Position numbers and translations under genes: made by a program. Below, piece by piece: positions 1 through 8,524 of a stretch of DNA of 64,000 bases (positions are counted from its first letter, which is position 1; the number at the start of each line of letters is the position of its first letter). The DNA is from SIG452 sp045540295 (lineage in GTDB: Bacteria > Bacillota > Clostridia > UMGS1840): NCBI GenBank assembly GCA_045540295.1, contig JAZQGY010000031.1, forward strand, positions 62,001 to 126,000. Reading direction: 5' to 3'. The notes beneath the pieces are model-generated. The model saw only the letters and a list, made by a program, of their open reading frames with translations. It ran no database searches and was not told the DNA's origin.

Positions 1-12
1 GAGGAAAACAAC

Positions 13-1107
13 ATGAAAGCAAACATCAAATCCGTAGTTTCCGGCATCATCATTGGAGCTACCCTCACCACCGGTATCGCCATTGCAAAAACCGGCACCG
101 AAAACCTGGAAGCCTGGTATGCCAACATTCAGATTATGATTAACGGAACAAAAATCCAGCCAAAAGATGCAAACGGAAACATCGTGGAACCCTTCATTGT
201 GGACGGCACAACCTATCTGCCCATCCGTGCAGTGGGGGAAGCCTTAGGCAAGGAAGTTTATTGGGATAGCGAAACCAACACCGTTTCTTTAACCGATCCG
301 ACTCTGCCGACTCCCACACCCACTCCTACCCAGACACCGGAGCCTACCGAAACACCGAAACCGACTGTTACACCTGCTCCCACCCAGACTCCTATGGCAG
401 AACCCACCGAATACACTTACACAACCCAGGAAATTCTGCAGATTTCCGGTTATCGTGAGGATGCCATCAAAGGTGAAATCAAAACCGCATGGGATGAAAG
501 CCAGAACAACGCCACCTTCTATGCAAAAATGCGTTGCAACAACGGCGGCCTGGGCGATTACATCGATTGCGAAATTTCTTTGGTTGAAGTGACTTCTACC
601 CAAGCGGACGGATTTACCGGATATTTTGATGTGGCAATGAACGGCAATATCAGAAACAGCCGTATCAAGGGAACCGTTTCGGTTGACGGCGCAAAACTAT
701 CGCTTCACACCCAAGAATATGACTACAAACTGATTGCCAACCTTCCGGGCGAAGAGGAAGCAAAATCCGAACTTGTTACCTATTACGGATTGCAAGCAGT
801 CAAATATAACGGCGAAAAAGCTACCGGTATGTTTATTTTAGAATATAACGAAGACCGCACCCAAATCACCTTAGACGGTAATTTCAAAGCAGGTGAGCAG
901 ACTTATACGATTCAGGTAGACGAAGTTTCTTCCATCACAGAAAATCAAATTGAAGGTGTTTTCTCTGTCCGTTGTGGCGGTGAAACTCTGGTAAATCACG
1001 CAAAGGGAACCATCAAAGATTTATCCGCACCTCTGGGCGATGTGATGAATGTAGCAATTGAAGGGTTCTCCTCCCTGACACTTCGAGTTGTAGAAATCGG
1101 CTACTAA
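13..1107 (+). CDS. Secreted copper-amine-oxidase-type stalk domain protein
   Basis: Predicted exported protein of 364 residues. A short hydrophobic signal (about residues 7-25) leads into a copper amine oxidase N-terminal-like stalk domain (about 38-95), recognised by the pattern INGTKI, FIVDGTTYLPIRAVGEALG and a W-D-S-E-T-N-T-V end. A Pro/Thr-rich linker (about 97-130, PTPTPT-like) joins it to a C-terminal region of about 230 residues that I do not recognise. Stalk domains in Clostridia usually belong to cell-surface proteins and do not imply an oxidase. The start is supported by GAGGAAA at the very edge of the window, so the promoter is not visible. The gene converges on htrA. The fold assignment is firm; the biological role is unknown. 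Confidence 0.75.
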   Translation: MKANIKSVVSGIIIGATLTTGIAIAKTGTENLEAWYANIQIMINGTKIQPKDANGNIVEPFIVDGTTYLPIRAVGEALGKEVYWDSETNTVSLTDPTLPTPTPTPTQTPEPTETPKPTVTPAPTQTPMAEPTEYTYTTQEILQISGYREDAIKGEIKTAWDESQNNATFYAKMRCNNGGLGDYIDCEISLVEVTSTQADGFTGYFDVAMNGNIRNSRIKGTVSVDGAKLSLHTQEYDYKLIANLPGEEEAKSELVTYYGLQAVKYNGEKATGMFILEYNEDRTQITLDGNFKAGEQTYTIQVDEVSSITENQIEGVFSVRCGGETLVNHAKGTIKDLSAPLGDVMNVAIEGFSSLTLRVVEIGY

Positions 1108-1124
1108 TTTCATATAACATAAAA

Positions 1125-1169
1125 ATGCAGAAAGAACCCAAATCCGTATGGATTGGGTTCTTTCTGCAT
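1125..1169 (-). terminator. Long-stem terminator of htrA
   Basis: A roughly 20-bp stem (arms 1125-1145 and 1150-1169, one bulged A, 4-nt loop GTAT). Read on the minus strand it is followed by TTTTT, so it fits as the terminator of htrA. It lies between two convergent genes and may also block plus-strand transcripts. Confidence 0.7.
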
Positions 1170-1227
1170 AAGGAAATTTATTAAGGAGAGAAAGAGCGTT
1201 TTGCACTCTTTCTACTAAGGAAGGGGC

Positions 1228-2664
1228 TTAATTTTCAGGAGGAAGGGGTTTATCTTCCTGAAGCACCAACGGAACTTTTAGGGTGTCTGTTCCGCGGATG
1301 ACGGTTAACACAACCGTGTCACCTGCCACATGCTTTTCTTTTTCTTTGTTCAGTTCGTCCACGGTTTTTACTTTTACGCCGTCAACTTCCGTAATCACAT
1401 CTCCCGTTTTGATTCCTGCACGCTCTGCTGCAGAATAGGGGGAAGTTTCCACCACATAAATGCCAACAGGGATATCATAATACATGGAATCCTGCTCGCT
1501 CACGTTTCTGCCTGCAATCCCGATAACAGGACGGCCTTTTACATAGCCGTTGGCAATTAAATCGTCAATAATGGGTTTCGCTTCATCAATAGGAATGGCA
1601 AATCCGATGCCTTCCACGCCGGAAGCAGACATTTTCACAGAGTTAATTCCGATGACTTCACCGTAATTGTTCACCAACGCACCGCCGGAGTTTCCGGGAT
1701 TGATGGCTGCATCCGTCTGAATTAAGTTAAATTCCTGGTCATCCACAGTGATAGAACGGTTCAATGCGCTGATATATCCACCGGTCACACTGCCTGCAAG
1801 TTCGTTGCCCAGGGGATTTCCGATGGCAACTGCCAATTCGCCCACCTGAAGCTCTGAGGAATTTCCCAAGGTTGCAACCGGGAAGTTTTCTCCCTCAATT
1901 TTAATCACAGCTAAATCGGTTCTGGCATCTGCGCCGATTAAAACCGCCTGGTATTCTTCACCGTCATTTAAGGTAACAGCAATTTCCGAGGCGCCCTCAA
2001 TCACGTGATTATTGGTAACGATGTAGCCGTCATTTGAAATAATAATACCGGAGCCGGAGCCACTTGCCAGAGCGGAAGACCCAAAAATCGTCTGCCGCTG
2101 CACCACGGTGTTTACGCCCACTACCGCAGGACCGACTCTTCGGGAAATTTCCACCACACTTAAGAGTTTCTTTTCGCCACCCTCCGGTGCACCTGCCTGC
2201 TCAGCATTCAATGCCGGGTTAGGAGGAGTCAGATACGAGCCTGAAGCAGACTGTGTTTCCTGAATTTGGCGTTCTATCAGCTTGGGCAATGCTAAAAAGG
2301 TAGCTAACGAAGTGACACAAGTTCCCACAGCGAATGCCAAAACCAATGCGAGAAATCTGGTTCCCTTTTTCTTGGGAGCCACAGCTTCACCGGCAGACTC
2401 ACCGGATTCCAAAACGGGATCCTGCGTATGTGTGGGTTCGCTCTGTTCCGGTTTTTCGTCTGTTTCCAAATTGGTTTCTTCGGAAGAAGACTGTTCCAAA
2501 AAAGGTTCAGTTTCCACAGGTTCCTCCGTCAAAGGAGCCTCCGATTCAGGCTCTGTGACAGCGTCAACAGGGTTTGTCACAGGAACTTCTTCACGGAACG
2601 TATCAGTCGCAGGAATGTTGGTTTCGGGTTCCTGATTTTCAGAGTTATATTGATCGTAATTCAT
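1228..2664 (-). CDS. htrA: Membrane-anchored HtrA/DegP-type serine protease with PDZ domain
   Basis: Surface quality-control protease of the trypsin-like S1C family, 478 residues. It has a long acidic cytoplasmic N-terminus (1-97, rich in Glu/Pro/Thr), one transmembrane segment after KKKGTR (about 103-128), a protease domain and one PDZ domain (about 385-475). The catalytic triad is visible: His220 in TNNHVIEG, Asp250 in TDLAVIKI and Ser326 in NPGNSGGAL. The layout matches Bacillus HtrA/YkdA-like proteins, with the catalytic part outside the membrane. The start has AAAGGA about 12 nt upstream. It is a single-gene unit convergent with the stalk-domain gene, and no CssRS-type regulator is visible nearby. 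Confidence 0.93.
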   Translation of the reverse strand: MNYDQYNSENQEPETNIPATDTFREEVPVTNPVDAVTEPESEAPLTEEPVETEPFLEQSSSEETNLETDEKPEQSEPTHTQDPVLESGESAGEAVAPKKKGTRFLALVLAFAVGTCVTSLATFLALPKLIERQIQETQSASGSYLTPPNPALNAEQAGAPEGGEKKLLSVVEISRRVGPAVVGVNTVVQRQTIFGSSALASGSGSGIIISNDGYIVTNNHVIEGASEIAVTLNDGEEYQAVLIGADARTDLAVIKIEGENFPVATLGNSSELQVGELAVAIGNPLGNELAGSVTGGYISALNRSITVDDQEFNLIQTDAAINPGNSGGALVNNYGEVIGINSVKMSASGVEGIGFAIPIDEAKPIIDDLIANGYVKGRPVIGIAGRNVSEQDSMYYDIPVGIYVVETSPYSAAERAGIKTGDVITEVDGVKVKTVDELNKEKEKHVAGDTVVLTVIRGTDTLKVPLVLQEDKPLPPEN

Positions 2665-2842
2665 ATTGAATAGATTCCTTTCCTCTTTCGTAGCTACATC
2701 TTAACAAAGGTTTGTGAATAGTCTGTGAAATATCTTTGAAGTTTATGTGATATTTTTTACGAAAAAAAGAATGAAAACTTCGCACAATCTACATAAACCT
2801 GGTATAAAATGGCAATAGTATCATAAAAGGAGTTACAGAAAA

Positions 2843-3256
2843 ATGAATTTTTTCAGAAGACTATTGTATAAATTTGCCGATTTTATGCAGGGACGATATG
2901 GAATGGACGGTCTTTACATTCCCCTGCTGATTGCGTCCTGTGCTTTCACATTGCTGGGAACTCTGTTTCGTTCGACAATTCTCCGTCTGATTGGTTCTCT
3001 TCTTTTAATCTGGCTGGTTTTCCGTTCTATGTCCAAAAACCATTCTGCCCGAAGACGGGAACTTTATGCGTACTACAACATCAAAAACAAAGTGGTTTCT
3101 TTTATTCAAAAATCTGCAACTAAAACCGCAAAACAAAAAAACAAGCGCTATTTGAAATGTCCCAAATGCAAAGCAAAGCTGAGTGTTCCCAAAGGAATCG
3201 GAAAAATCCGAATCACCTGTACTGTTTGCAAACACCAATTTGAAAAAAAGGTATAA
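2843..3256 (+). CDS. Small membrane protein with C-terminal zinc ribbon
   Basis: Unrecognised 137-residue protein. Two hydrophobic segments (about 25-42 and 47-63) are followed by a basic stretch and a C-terminal zinc-ribbon-like end (about 102-135) with CPKCKAKL and, 20 residues later, CTVCKHQF, that is two CxxC knuckles. This suggests a membrane-tethered zinc-ribbon protein, a frequent class of uncharacterised Firmicutes genes. AAAGGAG lies 11 nt before the ATG. It has its own terminator (3263-3295) and is divergent from htrA. Function unknown. Confidence 0.7.
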   Translation: MNFFRRLLYKFADFMQGRYGMDGLYIPLLIASCAFTLLGTLFRSTILRLIGSLLLIWLVFRSMSKNHSARRRELYAYYNIKNKVVSFIQKSATKTAKQKNKRYLKCPKCKAKLSVPKGIGKIRITCTVCKHQFEKKV

Positions 3257-3262
3257 TCTTTT

Positions 3263-3295
3263 GTCCGTCAAAATGATTTTTGGCGGACTTTTTTG
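3263..3295 (+). terminator. Intrinsic terminator
   Basis: Stem GTCCGTCAAAA / TTTTTGGCGGAC (one G-T pair) followed by TTTTTT, directly after the zinc-ribbon gene. Confidence 0.8.
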
Positions 3296-3347
3296 TATGA
3301 ATTTTCCCGTATTTTCTAAAACTATAGGAAATTGTGTTTTCTTTCTC

Positions 3348-3376
3348 TTGACAAAAAACAAGGAATCAAGTATACT
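3348..3376 (+). promoter_or_regulatory. Sigma-A promoter of OPT operon
   Basis: TTGACA, a 17-nt spacer and TATACT, with transcription predicted to begin about 65 nt before the OPT gene. Confidence 0.8.
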
Positions 3377-3449
3377 ATAATTAGTGAAATTTGCGCCAAT
3401 ATCCGGAAAAATAAAGCTGTTTTTATAAGGCAGCAGATTGGAGAGATTT

Positions 3450-5372
3450 ATGGAACAAAACAACAAATTTCAACCCTACATCCCGGCTGACCGTGTTACC
3501 CCTGAATTAACGGTAACCTCGATTGTCATCGGTGTGCTTTTAGCAATTATCTTTGGTGCGGCAAACGCATATCTTGGACTTCGTGTTGGTATGACCGTTT
3601 CTGCATCCATTCCCGCTGCGGTTATCTCTATGGGAATTATCCGTATTTTAATGCGGAAAAATTCTATTTTGGAAAGCAACATCGTGCAGACTATCGGTTC
3701 TGCAGGGGAATCCGTTGCAGCGGGCGCAATCTTTACCCTGCCTGCTCTGTTCATCTGGGCAGCTGACCCCAGCTACAACATCAGTCAACCCGGCATTTTG
3801 GAAATCACCCTAATCGCTATGATTGGCGGTTTGCTGGGTGTGTTCTTTATGATTCCCTTAAGAAACGCTCTCATCGTGAAAGAACACGGTGTGCTTCCCT
3901 ATCCGGAAGGAACTGCCTGTGCAGAAGTGCTTTTAGCAGGGGAAGAAGGCGGTGCAAACGCTTCTTCTGTATTTGCAGGGATGGGAATTGCAGCCTTCTT
4001 TAAATTTGTAATTGACGGTTTGAAAGCCGTTCCCGGCGAAGTGGCTTTAAAAATTAAAGGCTTCGCAGGAGAAATCGGAACTCAGATTTACCCTGCAGTA
4101 TTGAGCGTTGGTTACATTTGCGGACCGAAGATTTCTTCCTATATGTTCGCAGGCGGGCTGTTAAGCTGGTTAGTTTTAATACCCATGATTGTAACCTTCG
4201 GTCAGGGCATTGTATTATATCCCGGCACCACACCTATCGGCGAAATGTTTGCATCAGGCGGTGCATCCGCAATCTGGAGTTCTTACATCCGTTATATCGG
4301 TGCAGGCGCACTGGCTGCAGGCGGTATCATCAGCTTAATCAAATCTCTGCCCTTAATTGTGCGTACCTTCCGCGATTCTATGGCAAGCTTAGGGGCTAAA
4401 AGCACCGGCAGTAAACTCCGTACCGAACAGGACCTTCCTATGTCTGCAGTGCTGATTGCCGTTGCAGTTTTAACCTTGGCTGTATGGCTGGTACCTGCAA
4501 TCCCCGTATCTCTCCTCGGTGCAGTCATCGTGGTGGTATTCGGCTTCTTCTTTGCAGCAGTATCCTCCCGTATGGTTGGCTTGGTTGGAAGCTCCAACAA
4601 CCCGGTATCCGGTATGGCAATTGCAACTCTGCTGTTTTCTACCCTTATCTTAAAAGCTACCGGTGAATCCGGCTCTTCCGGTATGGTAGCTGCCATTGCC
4701 ATCGGTTCTATCATCTGTATTGTGGCTGCTATTTCCGGTGATACCTCTCAGGACTTAAAAACCGGTTACCTCTTAGGTTCCACTCCCAAAAAACAGCAAA
4801 TCGGTGAAATTTTAGGGGTTGTGGCATCGGCACTGGCAATCGGCGGTACCCTGTATCTGTTAAACACTGCTTGGGGCTACGGTTCCCAGGAACTTCCCGC
4901 ACCTCAGGCAATGCTGATGAAAATGATTACCGAAGGCGTTATGAATGCACAACTTCCCTGGAATCTGGTAATCATTGGTGCTATCATTGCCGTGATTGTG
5001 GAAATTATTAAAATTCCCGTGTTACCCTTTGCCATTGGTATGTATCTGCCGGTTCACTTAAACGCTTGTATTATGGTCGGCGGCATCATCCGCTTCTTAG
5101 TTGAAAAATCCAAAAAAGACGAAAAGAAAAGAGAGGCAGCAGTTAACAACGGTATTCTGTACTGCTCCGGTATGATTGCAGGAGAAGGCTTAGTGGGTAT
5201 TCTGCTGGCAGTGATTGCAATCTTCGGTTGGGACAAGTTTATCAATGTAGGCGCAATGCTGAACCTGCCGGAAGCAGTTTCCCAGTGGTTAAGCGTTGGT
5301 CTGTTTGCCGTAATTATTCTGTTGGTATTCGTATTCTCCGCTTGGAAAAAGCAGAAATCTAACCAGCAGTAA
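3450..5372 (+). CDS. OPT family oligopeptide transporter
   Basis: Integral membrane permease of the oligopeptide transporter (OPT) superfamily, 640 residues with about 14 hydrophobic segments. Characteristic stretches are the N-terminal GAANAYLGLRVGMTVSASIP, the NIVQTIGSAGES region, LPYPEGTACAEVL, and SGDTSQDLKTGYLLG in the second half. Bacterial members of this branch are thought to import peptides or metal-peptide complexes; the substrate cannot be read from sequence. The start chosen is the ATG preceded by GGAGAG; an in-frame TTG 12 nt upstream lies within that site. A consensus promoter lies at 3348-3376. A PqqD-like gene follows after 13 nt and probably shares the transcript. Confidence 0.9.
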   Translation: MEQNNKFQPYIPADRVTPELTVTSIVIGVLLAIIFGAANAYLGLRVGMTVSASIPAAVISMGIIRILMRKNSILESNIVQTIGSAGESVAAGAIFTLPALFIWAADPSYNISQPGILEITLIAMIGGLLGVFFMIPLRNALIVKEHGVLPYPEGTACAEVLLAGEEGGANASSVFAGMGIAAFFKFVIDGLKAVPGEVALKIKGFAGEIGTQIYPAVLSVGYICGPKISSYMFAGGLLSWLVLIPMIVTFGQGIVLYPGTTPIGEMFASGGASAIWSSYIRYIGAGALAAGGIISLIKSLPLIVRTFRDSMASLGAKSTGSKLRTEQDLPMSAVLIAVAVLTLAVWLVPAIPVSLLGAVIVVVFGFFFAAVSSRMVGLVGSSNNPVSGMAIATLLFSTLILKATGESGSSGMVAAIAIGSIICIVAAISGDTSQDLKTGYLLGSTPKKQQIGEILGVVASALAIGGTLYLLNTAWGYGSQELPAPQAMLMKMITEGVMNAQLPWNLVIIGAIIAVIVEIIKIPVLPFAIGMYLPVHLNACIMVGGIIRFLVEKSKKDEKKREAAVNNGILYCSGMIAGEGLVGILLAVIAIFGWDKFINVGAMLNLPEAVSQWLSVGLFAVIILLVFVFSAWKKQKSNQQ

Positions 5373-5385
5373 TTCATAGAATCAT

Positions 5386-5730
5386 ATGAAGAAAAAAGTA
5401 CTGAATCAAAACTATCTGGATAACATCCCCGTGGCAAGTGAAAAAATCTCTTTCACCGAAAATGATGACGGTATTGTCACCTTGGCGGTGGAAAACACGG
5501 GCGTGATGAACCGGATTGCACAAAAACTTTTTAAAAAGCCGAAAATTTCCTATATTCACTTGGATGAACTGGGAAGTTTTATCTGGAAGCTAATTGACGG
5601 AGAAACTCCCATTACCAAAATGGGAGACCCCGTGAAAGCGCAGTTTGGCGAAAAAGCCGAACCTCTATATCCCAGATTGGCAAAGTATATTTCGATTTTG
5701 GAAAGCTACGGTTTTATCACTTTGAAATAA
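5386..5730 (+). CDS. PqqD-like peptide-binding protein
   Basis: 114-residue protein resembling the PqqD family: a small beta/winged-helix fold with the family pattern around LDELGSFIWKLIDGETPI and a C-terminal helix YISILESYGFI. PqqD proteins bind precursor peptides and present them to radical-SAM enzymes in RiPP maturation. No radical-SAM enzyme or precursor peptide is visible here; the partner in the operon is an OPT peptide transporter. Spacing to the transporter stop is 13 nt with no strong ribosome site, which suggests coupled translation. It ends in a good terminator (5742-5778). The family call is fairly secure, the role is not. Confidence 0.7.
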   Translation: MKKKVLNQNYLDNIPVASEKISFTENDDGIVTLAVENTGVMNRIAQKLFKKPKISYIHLDELGSFIWKLIDGETPITKMGDPVKAQFGEKAEPLYPRLAKYISILESYGFITLK

Positions 5731-5741
5731 ACTGAATAAAC

Positions 5742-5778
5742 AAAAACACCGCAAAGATAATCTTTGCGGTGTTTTTTT
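5742..5778 (+). terminator. Intrinsic terminator of OPT-pqqD unit
   Basis: Arms AACACCGCAAAG and CTTTGCGGTGTT with a 5-nt loop (ATAAT), followed by seven T. Confidence 0.9.
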
Positions 5779-5800
5779 CTTCATTAATTTTTTCAATCTG

Positions 5801-5914
5801 TAAGGCGCAGAGAAAAGGATGAAAAATGGAGAAACCGAACCCGAAGGGGTTATCCGAAGCCGTACCGAGTGTACGGCGAGTGATGAGGTTCATCCATTTT
5901 ACGCCTTTTATCCT
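5801..5914. repeat. Family-1 structured repeat, unit a
   Basis: Folded intergenic repeat. The outer arms AAAATGGA (about 5823-5830) and TCCATTTT (5893-5900) enclose hairpin 1 (AACCC-GAAG-GGGTT, 5838-5851) and hairpin 2 (GCCGTAC-CGAGT-GTACGGC, 5859-5877). The conserved text CCGAA precedes hairpin 2 and GAGTGATGAGGTT follows it. With unit b it fills the convergent gap between the pqqD-like gene and pgcA. Apparent reading frames here are repeat artefacts. Confidence 0.8.
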
Positions 5915-5915
5915 G

Positions 5916-6036
5916 TAAGGCGCAGAAAAACAGATGCAGAATTTGGAAATCGAATCAAGGCAATGCCTTGACAAGCCCGAAGCCGTACCGAGTGTACGGC
6001 GAGTGGTGAGATTCACAAATTATGCGCTGTTTTTCA
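5916..6036. repeat. Family-1 structured repeat, unit b
   Basis: Second tandem unit. The outer stem pairs GAATTTG with CAAATT and AAACAG with CTGTTT. Hairpin 1 is TCAAGGC-AAT-GCCTTGA (5955-5971) and hairpin 2 is GCCGTAC-CGAGT-GTACGGC (5982-6000). It ends 7 nt from the pgcA stop codon. On the minus strand the closing stem runs into TTTTT, so it may end pgcA transcripts. Confidence 0.8.
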
Positions 6037-6042
6037 AGCCGT

Positions 6043-7764
6043 CTATTTTAACACTTCGCGGATTGCCTTATCAAACGCTGCTTTCTTTTCCAAAGCTTCC
6101 GCTTCGGTTTTGCCCTTTGTCATAATATAAGCCTTGATTTTCGGTTCCGTACCGGAGGGACGGAAGGAAAGCAGTGTGCCGTCTTCCAGTTCGTAGCTTA
6201 ACACGTTGGAGGGCGGGAATGCCAGCTCGGAAATTTCTCCCGTTAAGAGATTTTTGGTTTCCTTAATGGAATAGTCGTTTGCCAAAACGGTTTTGAACCC
6301 TGCAAATTCGGTGGGCACATTGGCACGAAGACCTGCCATTAAGCTTTTGATTTTTTCAACCCCTGCCATACCTTCGTGAGTGATGGAAACCAAGCCCTCA
6401 CGATAGTAGCCGTATTTTTCATACAGCTCGGTCTGCACATCCTTTAAGGTTTTACCCTGTGCTTTATAGAAGGCAGCTGCTTCACATAAAAGCATACAAG
6501 CATTCACGGCATCCTTGTCTCTTGCATGAGTACCGGATAAGAAACCGTAGCTTTCTTCAAATCCAAACAGATAAGTATGCTTGCCGGTTTCTTCAAAGAG
6601 TTTAATCTGTTCGCCAATAAATTTAAAACCGGTATACACATTGATGACTTCAATGGGATAATCCTTCTGGAACTCGTATATCATATTGGTGGTTACAATG
6701 GTTTTAATCACCGCGCCGTTTTCAGGTAGTTTATTTTGTTTCTTTAAGCCGTCTAAAATGTAATTTACAATCAGTACGCCAATCTGGTTACCGTTTAAGA
6801 TTTCGTAGTCACCTGATGCGGTTTTTAAAAGAATCCCCACACGGTCGGAGTCAGGGTCGGTACCGATGATGATATCAGCATCCTCTTTTTTGGCATAGTC
6901 TAAAGCCAGGGTAAATCCTTCGGATTCTTCCGGATTGGGAGATTTCACGGTGGGAAATGCGCCGTCGGGCAATTCCTGTTCTTTTACCACAGTAAGATGC
7001 TTTAATCCCATTCTTCCCAGCACTTCTCGTACGGGAATATTGCCGGAGCCGTGGAAGGGAGTGTAAACCACCCGTAAATCAGAATTTTTTAACGCATCGG
7101 GATTTACCGATAAATTCATTACTGCTTTGTAGTATGCTTCGTCCACGGATTCTGGCATCCACTCAATCAATCCTTTTGCCATTCCTTCTTCAAAAGGCAT
7201 TTTCTTAACTCCATGGAAGAGGTCTACCTGCTTCATTTCCTGATAAACCACATCAGCTTCTTCAGGAGGCAGCTGACCGCCATCAGACCAGTATGCTTTG
7301 TAACCGTTGTATTTTGCAGGATTATGGGATGCGGTAATCACAATCCCTGCGGTAGTATTCATTTCCCGAATCGCAAAAGACAGCATAGGAGTGGGACGAA
7401 GAGATGGGAAAATATACACTTGAATGCCGTTTGCTGCCAACACCATTGCAGATTCTTTGGCAAAGGTATCAGAAAAATGACGGGAATCATAGCCGATAGC
7501 TACGCCCTTTTTCATAGCGTCTGTCCCGTTTTTCACAATCAGATTAGCCAACCCCTGGGTTGCCTGACAAACGGTATACACATTCATCCCGTTGGTCCCT
7601 GCACGAAGGATTCCGCGGATACCGCCTGTTCCAAACTCCATAGAAGTGGAAAAGCGCTCTGCAATTTCTTCTTCATTTCCTTTGATTGCTAAAAGCTCAT
7701 TTTTTAGGGATTCCTCCAGCTGGGGATAATCCAACCAGGTTTGATACTGTTGTAATGCTGTCAT
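6043..7764 (-). CDS. pgcA: Phosphoglucomutase / phosphomannomutase
   Basis: Alpha-D-phosphohexomutase that interconverts glucose-1-phosphate and glucose-6-phosphate, supplying precursors for cell-wall and surface polysaccharides. 573 residues, the usual length of the Bacillus PgcA type. The phosphoserine loop is seen as TASHNPAKYNGYK, the metal site as GTDPDSDR, the sugar-binding loop as GFEESYG and the C-terminal phosphate-binding loop as RPSGTEPKIK. The open frame reaches 7824, but the ATG at 7764 is preferred because GGAGA lies about 10 nt upstream; the longer form would overlap rluB. It is the last gene of a minus-strand run starting with scpA and beyond, and abuts family-1 repeats. Confidence 0.92.
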   Translation of the reverse strand: MTALQQYQTWLDYPQLEESLKNELLAIKGNEEEIAERFSTSMEFGTGGIRGILRAGTNGMNVYTVCQATQGLANLIVKNGTDAMKKGVAIGYDSRHFSDTFAKESAMVLAANGIQVYIFPSLRPTPMLSFAIREMNTTAGIVITASHNPAKYNGYKAYWSDGGQLPPEEADVVYQEMKQVDLFHGVKKMPFEEGMAKGLIEWMPESVDEAYYKAVMNLSVNPDALKNSDLRVVYTPFHGSGNIPVREVLGRMGLKHLTVVKEQELPDGAFPTVKSPNPEESEGFTLALDYAKKEDADIIIGTDPDSDRVGILLKTASGDYEILNGNQIGVLIVNYILDGLKKQNKLPENGAVIKTIVTTNMIYEFQKDYPIEVINVYTGFKFIGEQIKLFEETGKHTYLFGFEESYGFLSGTHARDKDAVNACMLLCEAAAFYKAQGKTLKDVQTELYEKYGYYREGLVSITHEGMAGVEKIKSLMAGLRANVPTEFAGFKTVLANDYSIKETKNLLTGEISELAFPPSNVLSYELEDGTLLSFRPSGTEPKIKAYIMTKGKTEAEALEKKAAFDKAIREVLK

Positions 7765-7786
7765 AACGGCTTCGTCTCCTTTTTTG

Positions 7787-8503
7787 TTATTTTCCTGCGG
7801 CGCTAAGTAACGCCTGCACTTCATTGGGATTTAATTTACGGATGCGACCGGTTTTTAACGAGCCAAGCTCAATGGGACCGATCTGCACTCTTTTTAGGTC
7901 AATTACATGATGGCCAACCGCCTCAAACATTTTTCTTACCTGACGGTTTCTGCCTTCCGAAATAGTGATTTCTACCACACATTTATCTTTAAAAATTTCC
8001 GACATAAACACTTCTGCAGGTGCAGTTTTTTTTCGATCAATCACCACACCGCGCTTTAGTTTCTGAATATTATCCTCCGAAACCTTTCCGTTTACCACTG
8101 CAATGTATTTTTTGCGGATTTGGTTTTTAGGGTGCGTAACGGTGTTCACAAACTCACCGTCATTGGATAAAATCAGAAGACCTTCGGTGTTGTAATCTAA
8201 CCGTCCCGCAGGATAAATCCGTTCCTTCACCTCGTCACCGATTAAGTCCAAAACGCAGGGACGGTCGAACTGATCTTTCACGGTGGTCACATAACCCTTG
8301 GGTTTATTGAGTACATAGTACACTTTTTTCTCCATGGCAGAAATTTCTTTTCCCGAAACCTCCACCAAATCGCCTTCCTGCATCTGGTAGCCTAATTCTA
8401 AAAGAATCTGCCCGTTTACTTTCACTTCCCCTTTTACAATCAGTTCCTCCGCTTTTCTGCGGGAACAGATGCCTGCATCGGCAATATATTTCTGAATTCT
8501 CAC
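7787..8503 (-). CDS. rluB: 23S rRNA pseudouridine synthase, RsuA/RluB family
   Basis: Pseudouridine synthase expected to modify 23S rRNA near the peptidyl transferase centre. 238 residues: an N-terminal S4 RNA-binding domain (about 1-60, MRIQKYIADAGICSRRKAEELI) and a catalytic domain with the family motif around the nucleophilic Asp, GRLDYNTEGLLILSNDG. A C-terminal motif EGRNRQVRKMFEAVGH is also present. The start codon is GTG with AAAGGAG upstream. It sits 21 nt after dacF and 22 nt before pgcA, the common clostridial arrangement downstream of scpAB. RluB versus RsuA or RluE specificity cannot be decided here. Confidence 0.9.
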   Translation of the reverse strand: MRIQKYIADAGICSRRKAEELIVKGEVKVNGQILLELGYQMQEGDLVEVSGKEISAMEKKVYYVLNKPKGYVTTVKDQFDRPCVLDLIGDEVKERIYPAGRLDYNTEGLLILSNDGEFVNTVTHPKNQIRKKYIAVVNGKVSEDNIQKLKRGVVIDRKKTAPAEVFMSEIFKDKCVVEITISEGRNRQVRKMFEAVGHHVIDLKRVQIGPIELGSLKTGRIRKLNPNEVQALLSAAGK

Positions 8504-8524
8504 TTAGGTTATTCTCCTTTGGTA

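Noticed and set aside
289..603. Minus-strand frame of 104 residues under the stalk-domain gene
   Set aside because: It is the shadow of the Pro/Thr-rich linker, with no ribosome site.
5717..6016. Open frame of 99 residues with repeated TRRTLGTAS text
   Set aside because: The frame is produced by the two tandem family-1 repeats; it has no ribosome site and no known family.
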